Assembly (NCBI GenBank): GCA_963513935.1
Contig: OY740773.1
Location: 99,557,291-99,621,290 of the forward strand
Direction: 5' to 3'
DNA: 64,000 nt
From: Aphrophora alni
Taxonomy: Eukaryota; Arthropoda; Insecta; Hemiptera; Aphrophoridae
In this document: positions 34,079 through 44,497 of the stretch, piece by piece
How positions within the stretch are numbered: the stretch's first letter is position 1
Layout: each line of letters begins with the position of its first letter
Notes under the pieces: model-generated
Databases searched by the model: none
What the model was told of the DNA's origin: nothing
The model's input: the letters and a program-made list of their open reading frames with translations, nothing else
Made by a program: the position numbers and the translations under genes

Positions 34079-35034
34079 AAAGTTAACTCAATTATTCATA
34101 ACAAAATAAAAGGTAAATTATTTCAGGGTTTCTTTTTTGTTTGTACGTTGAAATTTCTATGTGAATGAATTTGATAAAAGCCAATTGAGTTTGCCAAATG
34201 TACAGGACAAATGCACGTAACAACATTCGTGTTCCAGCTTTAAGCTAATCGGGATATAAAAGGTTTCGTTTGTTTTTTCTGAGTGGTAGCATTCCTTATT
34301 TGGAAAACAATGGTTAAATATATAGGTTTAATCCAGTGTAGATAATTAATCTATTTATTAAATTTCGTCTTTGAAATTTAAACACGGGACTTCTGAAAGT
34401 AATTCAATTATTATTTATTTTGTGTGTGGTTAGTGACTGTAATTGAATCAGAAAAAAATTAAAATATAAACAATAAACGGTCCAATAACGTTACAGAATA
34501 TTTCTCCCCCCCCCATCTCAAATAAAATCCAAAGAAAACTATTCATCGTTAAAAATGTTAGTCCAATAGTCAGCAATCGACAGTAAAACTGAACAATGGA
34601 TGCTTTCTTTGAGAAAAAAATGTATATATTTAAATAGGGCTTTAACTTGTTTCCCTTAAGCTATAAAACGCTTTGGGACATTAATTATCACGTTTCACTA
34701 AAATTTCTGTAGAAATTCTTTGATAGGTATTTCAGTAAATTGTTGAGAAATTACATCAGTATTGCTCCAAGGCAGATTTTCTTAGTCTGAATATGCCTAA
34801 TCCTTGGTAAGTCTCTATTATATCTTTAAAGGCTACACATAAGCTAAATTTGATTAAAATCATTAGAAGTGATATGAAAAAAAAAAGTAATTTTGTGTTT
34901 TTTCTTAAAGCTGCAACCCTCAAATTATGAAACAATAGTTAAAGAAAGAGTTAAGTGTGTAGTAAAAACAGTAGGCATATAAAAAAAGTTATTTTTATAA
35001 AAACGAGTCTTTTAAGCTGGGCGCCAATTGTTAA
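34079..35034. other. AT-rich DNA, nothing identified
   Basis: A poly-C run lies near 34505-34513. No gene was seen. Confidence 0.35.
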
Positions 35035-36435
35035 TTTCTTCGTGAAATAAACATACATATTCGTAATCAGAATAACTTCATATTATTTGACACACCACAC
35101 ATATAATATTTCCATAACGAAATTTTCCAATTCGATAGTTTTTGTTAACGTGATTTTTCTCTATATTTAGGATAATACAAAGATTTGTGATTATTCTTCT
35201 CGTCTGTGTAGACTGTTTGCGACTTACCGAGACCGGTGTGAAATTACAAAGTCCTTGATTTTACCTTCGGGCCGTAATAAAGAGAAATCAAAGGAAATGC
35301 AAGCCATAGCTATTGAATTGTTCGTCGCACATCTCAAAAAACGGCTTTTAAAACTTATACTCTACGCATTTCTTATTATCTGGTTAAATTAAGTTGCATT
35401 CATCATACAAAAAAATAATACAAGAATTTTTTTTTTTTCAGATTTGTCACACCGTGTTCAAGTTAAGACGGGAAGGGCATATCTGATACTCTTTTGTCTA
35501 GCACCTATAGATTTTTTCTTTTTTTTTCTTTCTTTCTTTCTACAAATAACATAAATATTCGTAATCAAAATAACTTCTAGTTTTTTTGTACACCTCACAC
35601 TTAATATTTTCAAAAATAAAATTTGTCAACGCGGTAGTTTTTACCCACTTAACAATGTCATTAAAAAAAAAAAATTAATTGTTTTTTTTTGTAACTCGAT
35701 TTTTTCTATATGTAAGACAATACAAAGAATATAAATGCCAAGTTTGTCAAATATAGGCTTTATCGTCTTGTCTGTATAGACTGGTTGCGACTTACAGACA
35801 AGTACATGCGTGAAAGGCTCAAGACTCCTTGATTTCATCTATGGGTTCTATTGAAGAGAAATATATCAATATGCAATTCGTCTTTTAATGGCTATTGAAT
35901 TGTTTGTCTCACATCTCACTAAAACTGTTTTTAAAACTTATACGTTACGCATTTCTCATTGTGTGGTTAAATTAAGTTGTATTCGTCATAAAAAATGTTA
36001 AAAAATTTATAATATATAATTTTGCACAGCAATTTGAATTCAAAATCAAATATTATTTTTCAGATTTGTAGGTCACGAAAGATTTGTTCAAGTTAGAAAG
36101 TGGGGGTATATCTGACACAATTGGCTTAACGTCAACATATTATTTTTTCGTCAAATAAACATACATATTCGTAATAAGAATAACTTACAATTTTATTTGA
36201 TACTTCACACATCATATTTACAAAATACATTTTTTTAACTCAATAGTTTTTTTTTTTAACTGCCACAGGATAATTTTTCGATAATACGATTTTTCTGATA
36301 ATACAAAGAGTATAAATCCAAAATTTAACATATATATGATTTATCATCTTGTCTGTGTAGACTGATTGTGACATACAGACAGACACGCCCGCGAAATTAT
36401 AAGAGTCCTTGGTTTCACCTATGGATCCTAAAAAA
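35035..36435 (+). repeat. R3 repeat, three partly tandem copies
   Basis: The start block CATACATATTCGTAATCAGA recurs at about 35050, 35550 and 36160. Each copy then has TTGACAC(ACC), a GGACAATACAAAGA block, TTTATCGTCTTGTCTGTGTA with GACTGGTTGCGACTTACAGA, an AGTCCTTGATTTTACCT block, GCTATTGAATTGTTTGTCTC, GCATTTCTCATT and AGATTTGTAGGTCAC. The third copy ends early, near 36430. Spacing is about 500-610 bases. An open frame recurs in the same place in reverse sense but is not conserved, so the unit looks non-coding. Confidence 0.75.
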
Positions 36436-36930
36436 CAAAAAACCCATATACCAAAATTTAATCGCTTCACTTTTTTATGTTGAACATACTTGAGAAAAAC
36501 TACGTATATGTGACACCAAAAGGAAAAACAACAACTTAAATAAACTTCTTATAATACGATTCAATATTTTTTTTCGTATTACGAATTGAAAAGTAAATAT
36601 TATCTAAAAGTAATCAAATAATTTACTTAGAGGTTTTTCTTTCTAGTTGCTAATTTCCGCGGGATTACTGCGGCCAAAGTTGCGTGAGATACTGGAGTAG
36701 TATCGGTTTAATATTAATCATCCTAACAAATAGCTGTACTTGAAGTAGTGAACATAACCTAACTTTTAATCAGGCCATTGTTGTCGACTTAACCTTGACA
36801 TGCGTGGGCCTAACTCTGTCTCCGTTGTTCTTTAAATACAATATAACCACCTTGATCTGGTAGTGACGTCAAAACATCTTCGGTGGCCTATCTTTATCAT
36901 AGTAAGCTAGTTATAACTGTAAATATTATA
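36436..36930. other. Non-coding DNA, nothing identified
   Basis: No motif apart from ordinary AT-rich sequence. Confidence 0.3.
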
Positions 36931-38230
36931 CAGGGTGACTCAAAATTTCTGGAGTTGATTCGAGTGTTAAAATAAGAAGGAAAAAAAGATTATGTGTACA
37001 TAGGTCTGGAAATGCTACGGTTTCCGTTTGTTGGCCACTTTGTATTTTTACAAAAAAAGGATTTTATCTTTCAAAATAGATAACATAACGAGAGAAGATT
37101 GTGTGCTCGCATTATTTACTTAACGTTTTTCTAGTATACCTGAAAAACCAAGACTTTGTATATTTTCAAAATGACGAACATTAAAAAGTATTTGTGACTT
37201 AATATTTTTAACTTTTAACGGAAAACAAAATGCTCTTTAACTTTTTCCGTAGGTCAAAGGATAACCATGTTTTCGACGAAAAACTATAAACACAATTCTT
37301 GGTAGTTGTTGCCAAGATGTCTACTGGCCAAGATGGCCATAAATAGATGGGTTCATGCACAACACCAGCAAAGATGGGGAAGTCTCAAGTAGCATAACCA
37401 TAGTAAATCATTAGTTCCTTCAGTACATCCTCTCAGATAATCCTGAGAAGACGATAATGACTCGAAGTAAGGAACAACTCAGACTGATTACGTCACACTG
37501 TGGTCTGAGAGTGCACTTCCACAGGATGGGAGCTTATCATGGCGAAACTGTGAGTCGACTGTGCGGGAGGGATGAGGAGACAGCAAACCACATAATTTTC
37601 AATTGTGAGGCTCTGACCAATAAGATGCGAATGGTTTTGGGGGAACTAACGTTGGAAGAGCTAGTTAGTGTATTACTAAAACTCGTAAGGAAACAAATCT
37701 GCTAGCTAGAATGAGGATGCTTTAGTTGCAAAATAGCCGATAAGTAGCGGTGTCAGGGCCGGTCTCTAAACGGCCCTTTAAACTCCAAACATAATCAATC
37801 AAGAGTAGCCTAAACCATGGAACTATGTTTCTCTAAACGATTTTACAATTCGATTGGTATATTAATAATAATTTCATACTTCATGGTTTTTTGTCAATTA
37901 GTATCCTTTGAAGTAAAAAAAAAAAATTAAAATTAAAATAGTTCTTTGTTTTTCGTTAAAAGAAGATTTATTTTGGTTTCTTTTACCTATTTTGTAATCT
38001 TAATACTTTTCGATATATTTGTCATTAGAAAGTTAAAAAGTCCGCCATTTTTAAAATGTAGAAAATAATATCTTGATTTTTGTTATACTGGAAAAATTTA
38101 CATAAATAACTTAATGTTCACTCAATTATGTACTTCAAAACACTTCTTTTTTTTTGTAAAAACACAAAATGGCTGACAGGCGCAAAACGAATAGTTTGTT
38201 TGTTTATAGAGATTTTTCTTCTCATTTTAG
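36931..38230. mobile_element. Inverted-repeat element enclosing a retrotransposon fragment
   Basis: The left end starts CAGGGTGACTCAAAA. The segment with GGCCACTTTGTATTTTTACA and CTTTGTATATTTTCAAAATG (about 37030-37180) is inverted at about 38045-38175 (CGCCATTTTTAAAATGTAGA ... TTGTAAAAACACAAAATGGC). Each arm is some 250-300 bases at moderate identity. The arms share the GCCATTTT...AAAATATACAAA theme with the 43.4-49.7-kb palindrome. The interior holds an RNase H-tail fragment. The right terminus was not found precisely. Confidence 0.5.
37300..37705 (+). pseudogene. Non-LTR retrotransposon RNase H/zinc-tail fragment
   Basis: The open part from 37457 reads MTRSKEQLRLITSHCGLRVH, FHRMGAYHGETVSRLCGRDE, ETANHIIFNCEALTNKMRMV, LGELTLEELVSVLLKLVRKQ. 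It matches the region after RNase H in several insect non-LTR elements: a LT.H..L..HL.RMG segment, then a CxxC...EE.A.H.L..C zinc tail. The first Cys of the tail is Ser here (SRLC). The upstream part to about 37300 is broken by stops. The polymerase domain is absent. The fragment lies between inverted repeats of another element, so it was probably captured or inserted there. Confidence 0.7.
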
Positions 38231-38825
38231 CTGTAGAATCATCTGTATTTATTTTATCATTTGATTAATTGTTTAAAGTCAAAAACTCTTATTTAACAGA
38301 GAAGTGACGACTTTAAGCACTGAGCTACCAGAAGACTTTCCAACACTTACTATTGTTACCCATATTTGAGTAGTACATAATAGTGAGAGGCTGTGAATAT
38401 CTTTTTTGTTGTATAAATTACCTAACTTGTATGCTGTGTATACTCTATGGATTCTGATAGAGTATGAATTTCCCTTTACAATTCGAATGTATGCATTGTT
38501 GTATTTTACTGTTGGTGATTGAAAATCTGATGGAAGTTGACAAGGAGAGATTAAAAAAGCAGATAAAGAACAAAACAACAAGAAAGAGTAAGAAGAAAAT
38601 TATTAAAGAGGAAGAGAGAATACAGTGTATGTTATGATTAGTGTCCTGGGGGGATTTTAATTAGAAATTCAGCTTTCTCGTATCTATAAAGAGATTTTTT
38701 CCCGAAAGTAGGTTATTTTATATTTTAAAAATAAAAGACTTGCATAAAGAGTTACTTATAACCAACCTGATCCCCCCCCCCCAAGATCATCAAAACCTTT
38801 CTGTCATCACCGCCTCAACCCCCTG
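38231..38825. other. AT-rich DNA, nothing identified
   Basis: A 100-codon minus frame (38279-38581) has no recognisable motif. A poly-C run lies at 38772-38782. Confidence 0.35.
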
Positions 38826-38970
38826 ACCCATCACTCTAATAACCTAATAGCATCAGGGTTGGAACAGAACAAGAGTTGGTCAAGAGAGCCCTGATATAGT
38901 ACATCTAACCTAAGACTGCATGAATAAACGTCTAGATCCAGCTATACTACCTCGGGTTTGCTCACTATGA
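38826..38970 (-). repeat. R1 family copy
   Basis: Reverse-sense blocks: TAATAGCATCAGGGTTGGAA, CAGAACAAGAGTTGGTCAAG, ACGTCTAGATCCAGCTATAC and GCTCACTATGAGTGAAC. Confidence 0.65.
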
Positions 38971-40001
38971 GTGAACACTTTACAGGTAATGTATATTAAA
39001 ATTACGAGCCTCTAATTTGTCTAGTGAACGATGCTCCCTTTTGGTGTGTGAAAAGTTCCGAATTCAATAATTGTAGTGTTTAAAAAGTTACGGTGGTGCG
39101 CCAACATTGTGAGGAGAGTCGTAAACTGTGATTGGTGGCAAATTCTGATTGTTAATGTTAGAATGACGGCGAGGGGAACCCGATATCCTGATCATGTATT
39201 ACACGAATGAAAACCCATTCAGCTTTTACGGGTGTTGCGTTCTAAAATTATTTTGATTTTATTTATAGTACAAAACACGTGACATTTCGTATTTACAGCA
39301 GCTGTAAAATTTGCTTTGATGATAATCGACGTTTGAATACAAAAGCGTGAAGACTATTCGGAACACACATATTAAAGCTGCTTTCAAAAAAATAAGCGAT
39401 ACAAATAAACTAGTATTGCTGTTTTCTTTCCTTTTTCTTCCTTGTTGTTTAAAGACGATAATCCTTTTAATTAACTTCTTTTTTTAAAAAAAGAAGAAAA
39501 TGCATGAAATTAAGACCCTTATGTTTCGAATACGTTAATAGTTTCAAGGTTCAAAGAAAACATGAGTTGGTAACTATATTTACTTATTGCTTTCACCTTA
39601 TCATAGTCCAAACTCCAGTCCACATTATGTTCCTTTAGTGATTCATACATCCAAATGTAAAAGAATTGACAAGGTTTTTTTTCAATCTGGTACCTAAATT
39701 ACAAATATGTTTACTGTGATATAAGCTTTTCCAAATTTATTTGTATTTTCCTGATTTAAAACTCCATGGAGAAACGAAATTTAGTTAAATTTCTAGTACC
39801 ATTTATTTATTAACTATTTCGATCTATTAGTATAAAGTTTATAGAATGTTGCCATTTATAGCTTGAGTTTTGATTAGGTTAATGGATTACCTTTCATTTT
39901 TAATCAATTGTTATCTGTAGCTTTCTAAATCATACCAATATATTATGTTCTTTTAATAAATATGTCTTTTGTAGACTGAATCGCTATTTCGTACGTGGTT
40001 T

Positions 40002-40002
<1 letters not shown>
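38971..40002. other. AT-rich DNA, nothing identified
   Basis: The 3' part carries an AATAAA at 39955-39960 ahead of the poly-A tract. Confidence 0.35.

Positions 40003-40032
<30 letters not shown>
40003..40032 (+). repeat. Poly-A tract (30 A), possible retroposed 3' end
   Basis: An A30 run about 43 bases after an AATAAA (39955-39960) is the layout of a polyadenylated 3' end. That would mean a retrocopy or a LINE/SINE tail inserted on the plus strand. No coding remnant was found upstream, and no flanking target-site duplication was recognised. Confidence 0.45.
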
Positions 40033-40034
<2 letters not shown>

Positions 40035-41640
40035 AACGAAGCAAGATGTAATTTTTAGTGCTTTGCTTTTTGTAATGTTTGTACGTAATTATGTTTTCTA
40101 TGTATATGTTTTAAGTTAGGACATATTAGATAATATTTTTGGTGTTTATGTAATATTCAATACGGTTTTATCAATCGTATGACAAATATGTTTCAACATT
40201 GTTTCTTTACTGTTCTACTTTTCTATTATTTATACAATTTCACCCTTTTATTTTAACAATGGCTTGTTTGGAGACGTTTTTATAATCAAATGTTATGAAA
40301 ATTCACATTCAGTAGGTATTACTTAACAATTAAGAAGCCCTAACAAAGTTGTCTTTGTATCAAAAGAGATTTGCAGTGGTTGAGTCACTAATTAGGTAGC
40401 TTTTTTGGTGCATTGTTAGGAATAGTTCCTCTAACCTGCCTTGGTTCATTATCTTCAATATAATTAAATCAGTGGTTCAGTACTCAATGAACCTTTATTA
40501 ACAAGAATAACCATCTATTACAATGCTAAAATATTCTTATTAGACTACTATTAATCCAGATTGACTCTAATTGCTGTGACTCACAGATCTGATACTACCG
40601 TATAATTTAATTATATGACTCTGAAATAATCATAAGTTTCTTACACAAAGTGTGCTCACCCTGCTTGCCACTTTTATGGATGCTCGTCTGAAGTCTCAAT
40701 TCTCATAGGAAGCTCTTACTCGCCAAGTTCGTCTGGCTATCTTCAAGAATTCCTCCAGCACCACTACCTGATCATCCCCACTGACCACGTTTCCTCCCAC
40801 CCAAGGGTTTATATATCATTGTAGCATCAATGACGTCTGTCTTGCTTGCAAGGTAACCAATTTCTTCAGTTTTCTAGATCTGTCACAATAATTGTTTTCA
40901 TTCTAGCTTCTTATAAAGAACTTATACTATTTCTATTTCTAACTAATATTATCCTAATACCTAACAGCATAATGTCTGTGTTTGCATGCTTGAGAGAGGG
41001 TTTCGTCAGGTAGCCAGCCATTTTCCATCGTTTTACAAACTTTTCTATTTTGCAAATAATCATCTAGATAATGTAACATAGAGCGCCTATCCCTGTTCTA
41101 ATAAGGTATCCCTATTCCCTGTTCTAACCCTGTTCCAATCCAAACATAGCATTATAATTTTCCTGGAGCATCAATAGTCACGCTTATTTTATTAAAAGTT
41201 TTTATTCTGTATCCATTACAATAATTTTGTCTCCCTATCATGCACTAAACGGAATACCAACGCCATTACAGATTATCCACCGTCATGCGACTCTTCCGGT
41301 GAAAGTTCTACCTGAATGCCTTTATGATTAATGGACCGGAAATCATAACAATGATTACGATCATAGCAATGAACTGCATCCGTTAAAATATATTCAACAG
41401 GTAGTTTTTGTTATATAATAAGCCTAACATTAATATTATCAGAAATTATTAAAAACTATGTACTTAGTTTTTATTACCTTTTGAGGAGATACAATAAAGG
41501 AAAAACCTGGATGGATTTGTTAGGACTAGTAGCATCTCCTCACGATTACTTTCTCCAGGACAATCAGGAAGGAGAGACAAGATCTTATCCCAGAGTAATG
41601 CAAATTCGATTTGGGTACATCTTTCTTACTTTCTTGGATC
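40033..41640. other. Mostly AT-rich DNA, nothing firm
   Basis: A GC-richer patch at about 40670-40860 ends in AAGGGTTTATATATCATTG. I could not assign it. A 75-codon frame at 41481-41708 has no known motif. Confidence 0.3.
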
Positions 41641-41977
41641 TGTTTAAGAAGAGGACCGCCACTCGTAAACAATTTTCTATTGACATAAATAGAACTGACA
41701 GAACCTGATCTGATGTAACAGCTGAAACGTTGTTGAGATATAGTAAGGACAGTATTTTACCAGAAACAGAAAGAATGGAACCAGTAGAGATTTGTTAGAT
41801 TCCTAATTAGGCGAATTCATGTGACGTCGTATGAACAAGGATGAAGATCAGTTTGACACCATCTGGAACGACATCGATTTATATTGTATGTATTATTTAT
41901 TATATATAATTATAGATTTAGTAAGGAAACTTTCCGGTTGCCACTATTTGAGTGGTGGTCCTCTTCTTGAACAGACC
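41641..41977. repeat. Short inverted repeat flanking about 290 bases
   Basis: CTGTTTAAGAAGAGGACCGC at 41640-41659 is inverted at about 41955-41977 (GTGGTCCTCTTCTTGAACAG). The stem is about 24 bases with two mismatches. The enclosed DNA is non-coding. Confidence 0.7.
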
Positions 41978-42111
41978 CACTTAAAAGAGTATCCAGAAAG
42001 TTAAATAACAGGACATAAAATGGATGTTAGGTTTTTCATGATATATCCTTTAAGATCCTTTCAGTTAAAAAAAAAGTAGTTTTTGAAATGATGTTTCTAG
42101 CCTGTGTAATT

Positions 42112-42385
42112 TTTCTTGTTGTTCAAGGGCGAAAAAACACTTTAACATCATTCCTTATAAACAAAAAGAAACGAATATAAAACAAAGGCACAAGCCCTCG
42201 AATACTCTAGTAGCATGAGGGTCGGAAAAGAACAATATTTGGACAAGAGAGACAGGATAGGAAATACGAGAGGGTTCTAACACAAGACTTCATGAAAAAA
42301 AGTGTAGATCCTTCTAGGTCTCCTCGGGATAGCCAAGACCGTACTCAACCAAAAGCCCCTGAGGGTTTTAGTCTGTTTAGTGTTC
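42112..42385 (-). repeat. R1 family copy
   Basis: Reverse-sense blocks: TTGTTGTTCAAGGGCGAAAA, ATCATTCCTTATAAACAAAA, TAGTAGCATGAGGGTCGGAA, GTGTAGATCCTTCTAGGTCT and AGACCGTACTCAACC. Confidence 0.7.
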
Positions 42386-43027
42386 TACATCACAAACGTA
42401 TGAACTGATTTTAATTAATTCTAGTTAAGTGGAGATATTTTTGCCAGGACTTTTTTTAATGACTCAAAATTTGGGGGTTGCTGCTATAAAAAATACAAAA
42501 TTACAACATTCTCAAAATTGGTTATAAAGATATAGATCAAATTTTCTTCAAGTGTAACTTTTAAAGACTGAAATAAAACGTTTTAGTCGCTTTCATTAAA
42601 AAAATGCTGCTACATAATCTACCGGTAAAAATCCCAAAATATCGGTCATGTAGCTGTTTGACATTTTAATTGCTCAAAATCAGCCCTACCGATTTCGTTC
42701 AAATAATAGAACCAAAACAGGTGTGTCAAATCGCAAGTAAAAAAATGTATGGTTCAGGTATAATTAATAAAAACAAAATGAAGCTTGATCGTCGTCATTA
42801 AAAACTCGAATCGAATAGGATTCAAGCTGAGGAAGTGTTATTGATACAAGGGAATGAAGTTTAGGCTCTTATATCAATATGTTTACAAGGACGGCATCTG
42901 TGGATCATTTTCACTTTTTGATTGTTTATTATAAGAACTGTAAAATTTTTGGTGAATAGTTTCGATTACTTTTTATTTGGTTTTGGAGGATGAATAAATG
43001 AGAAAGTTAGTGCAATATTCTTGCACA
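42386..43027 (+). repeat. Repeat body ending in an R2 motif
   Basis: It contains CTACCGATTTCGTTCAAATA and AAATCGCAAGTAAAAAAATG at 42689-42749, as at 4678-4752. It ends in the R2 motif GAGAAAGTTAGTGCAATATT then CTTGCAC at 43001-43027. Together with the preceding reverse-sense R1 copy, this matches the R1+R2 arrangement at 7318-7868 read in the other direction. Confidence 0.55.
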
Positions 43028-43367
43028 TTTATTTAAAACAATTTTTTGCTTTCGTATTGTTTTTTTTAAGGTAAATTTATTATAACGTCTCTAGGATACA
43101 TTATTAAAGTTGAGTAAAACCTACCCAAATCAAACCTACAGTTCATTTAAAACTATAATGAAATCAAAAGTAGAAACACATTGAATTGTCCTTGCGCCTT
43201 CAATATTAATTCCGCAATAACTCTTACAGGAGTGCTATCCTTCAAGCGAAGGTACCACGGCACGATGTACAAGGATACCTATGGTTTTAAAATATTTGCT
43301 GAAGTGTATAAAAAATGTAAATTAAAAACACCAAGGTTTAAGATTTATTGTCTTGTGTGTATTTATA
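43028..43367. other. Non-coding DNA before the palindrome
   Basis: A 75-codon plus frame (43181-43408) is not supported by any motif. Confidence 0.3.
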
Positions 43368-43891
43368 CAGGGCGTCCCTTAAGTAAGTTGCCAAACATTA
43401 GGAAATGATTGTGCGGGTCAGGATAAAGAAAAATTAACAATAAAAAAACATAGTTTTACAGATATCCACCATATTGTTTTTTTAACACAAAATAAACTTT
43501 GGAAATAGAAAAGATATTGAGTTCAGCGCATTTTGTATGACGTTTTGTAAAGTGTAAGGACATCAAAGACTATTTTGTATGTTTTAAAAATGGCGGCCGT
43601 TTAAAATATTAAATATCTTGGAAACCATTAACTTTAGAAAAAATCACAACAGACAAATAGTTTCCTTTTGTAATGATAAACAAAACAGTTTTTGTATATT
43701 TTTCTGTAGGTCAAAGGATAACTGAGTTATTGACAAAAAACTAATAATTTTACCGTTTTTATACAACACCCTAGATTGACCTACAACCAAAATATTATTA
43801 AATTCTAATACTTTAAATAAGAATGTTCAAAATCATTGCTCTTAATTGCATAAAATATCAAATATGGCGCTTGACTAGTTCAAAATGACCC

Positions 43892-44296
43892 CTATTTAAG
43901 TTTTTCCGTGCTAAATATCTCAAAACAAATTACAATTCTATTTATTAAACAAACTGCAAACGTACAATCATGTTTGTGAGAAAGTAAAAATACTGGTTTT
44001 ATAACATTGCAAAATATATTCGTGGTTTTTAAAAAGGTACTATATTGCAATTGTGTTTTGACAAACGACATAAAAGTTTTAAGTTTAACATTAATCTTAT
44101 GAGTGATAAGTTTACAGCGTAGGTGAAGTAGTGCTTTAAATCTACTTCTCATAACACACTTACAAGTTATGCAAGTTTGTTTGCGGAAGTTTTTTAGAAT
44201 CTTAAAATTAACAACACCTCTTGTGTTGTAATTTTCTTGACAGCTGCATTTTAAGTAAGAAGTGATATTTGCATAACAATACGGTGGAAAGTACAC
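43892..44296 (-). other. 134-codon open frame in the left palindrome arm, doubtful gene
   Basis: It starts MYFPPYCYANITSYL and includes CSCQENYNTRGVVNF, KQTCITCKCVMRSRFKALLH and FLLSHKHDC. It is rich in Cys, Lys and Thr and matches no family I know. The partner frame in the right arm (48800-49216, 138 codons) differs at about 14 of 134 positions, with scarcely any silent-site excess. It is therefore more likely a chance frame kept by duplication than a working gene. Its Cys pairs (CITCKC) could suggest zinc binding, but this is weak. Confidence 0.25.
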
Positions 44297-44398
44297 AAAA
44301 TTAGTTGAAAAACCTTGGAGGAAAATGTTTATTGTTTAGTTAAGGAATGCACAAAACGTACTACAAATCTCGGAGAAACCTTTTCATGTTTATTTTGA

Positions 44399-44497
44399 GT
44401 ACAATCTTTAAGAAGGTATTGAAGATGGAGGAACGTCGAAACGCGTCGACAAATATTAATAATAAGATAATACGAGTATTGGCAGAAGATTGTACTT
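44399..44497 (+). ncRNA. Hammerhead-like motif 4 within a closing stem
   Basis: GTACAATCTT at 44399-44408 is inverted at 44488-44497 (AAGATTGTAC). Between them lies TTGAAGATGG-AGGAAC-GTC-GAAACGCGTCGAC (44419-44450). The CTGANGA box has its first base as T, and the internal stem is weak. The layout echoes the other hammerhead-like motifs. The mirrored copy is at 48601-48700. Confidence 0.3.

Noticed and set aside
35035..36435. CRISPR-like array of regularly spaced repeats
   Set aside because: The units are about 500 bases, variable and eukaryotic. There are no short spacers, leader or cas genes.
38279..38581. 100-codon minus frame
   Set aside because: No start context, no motif and no homologous copy. 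It is compatible with chance in AT-rich DNA.
41481..41708. 75-codon plus frame next to a short inverted repeat
   Set aside because: It has no recognisable domain, and its end lies within the inverted-repeat segment.
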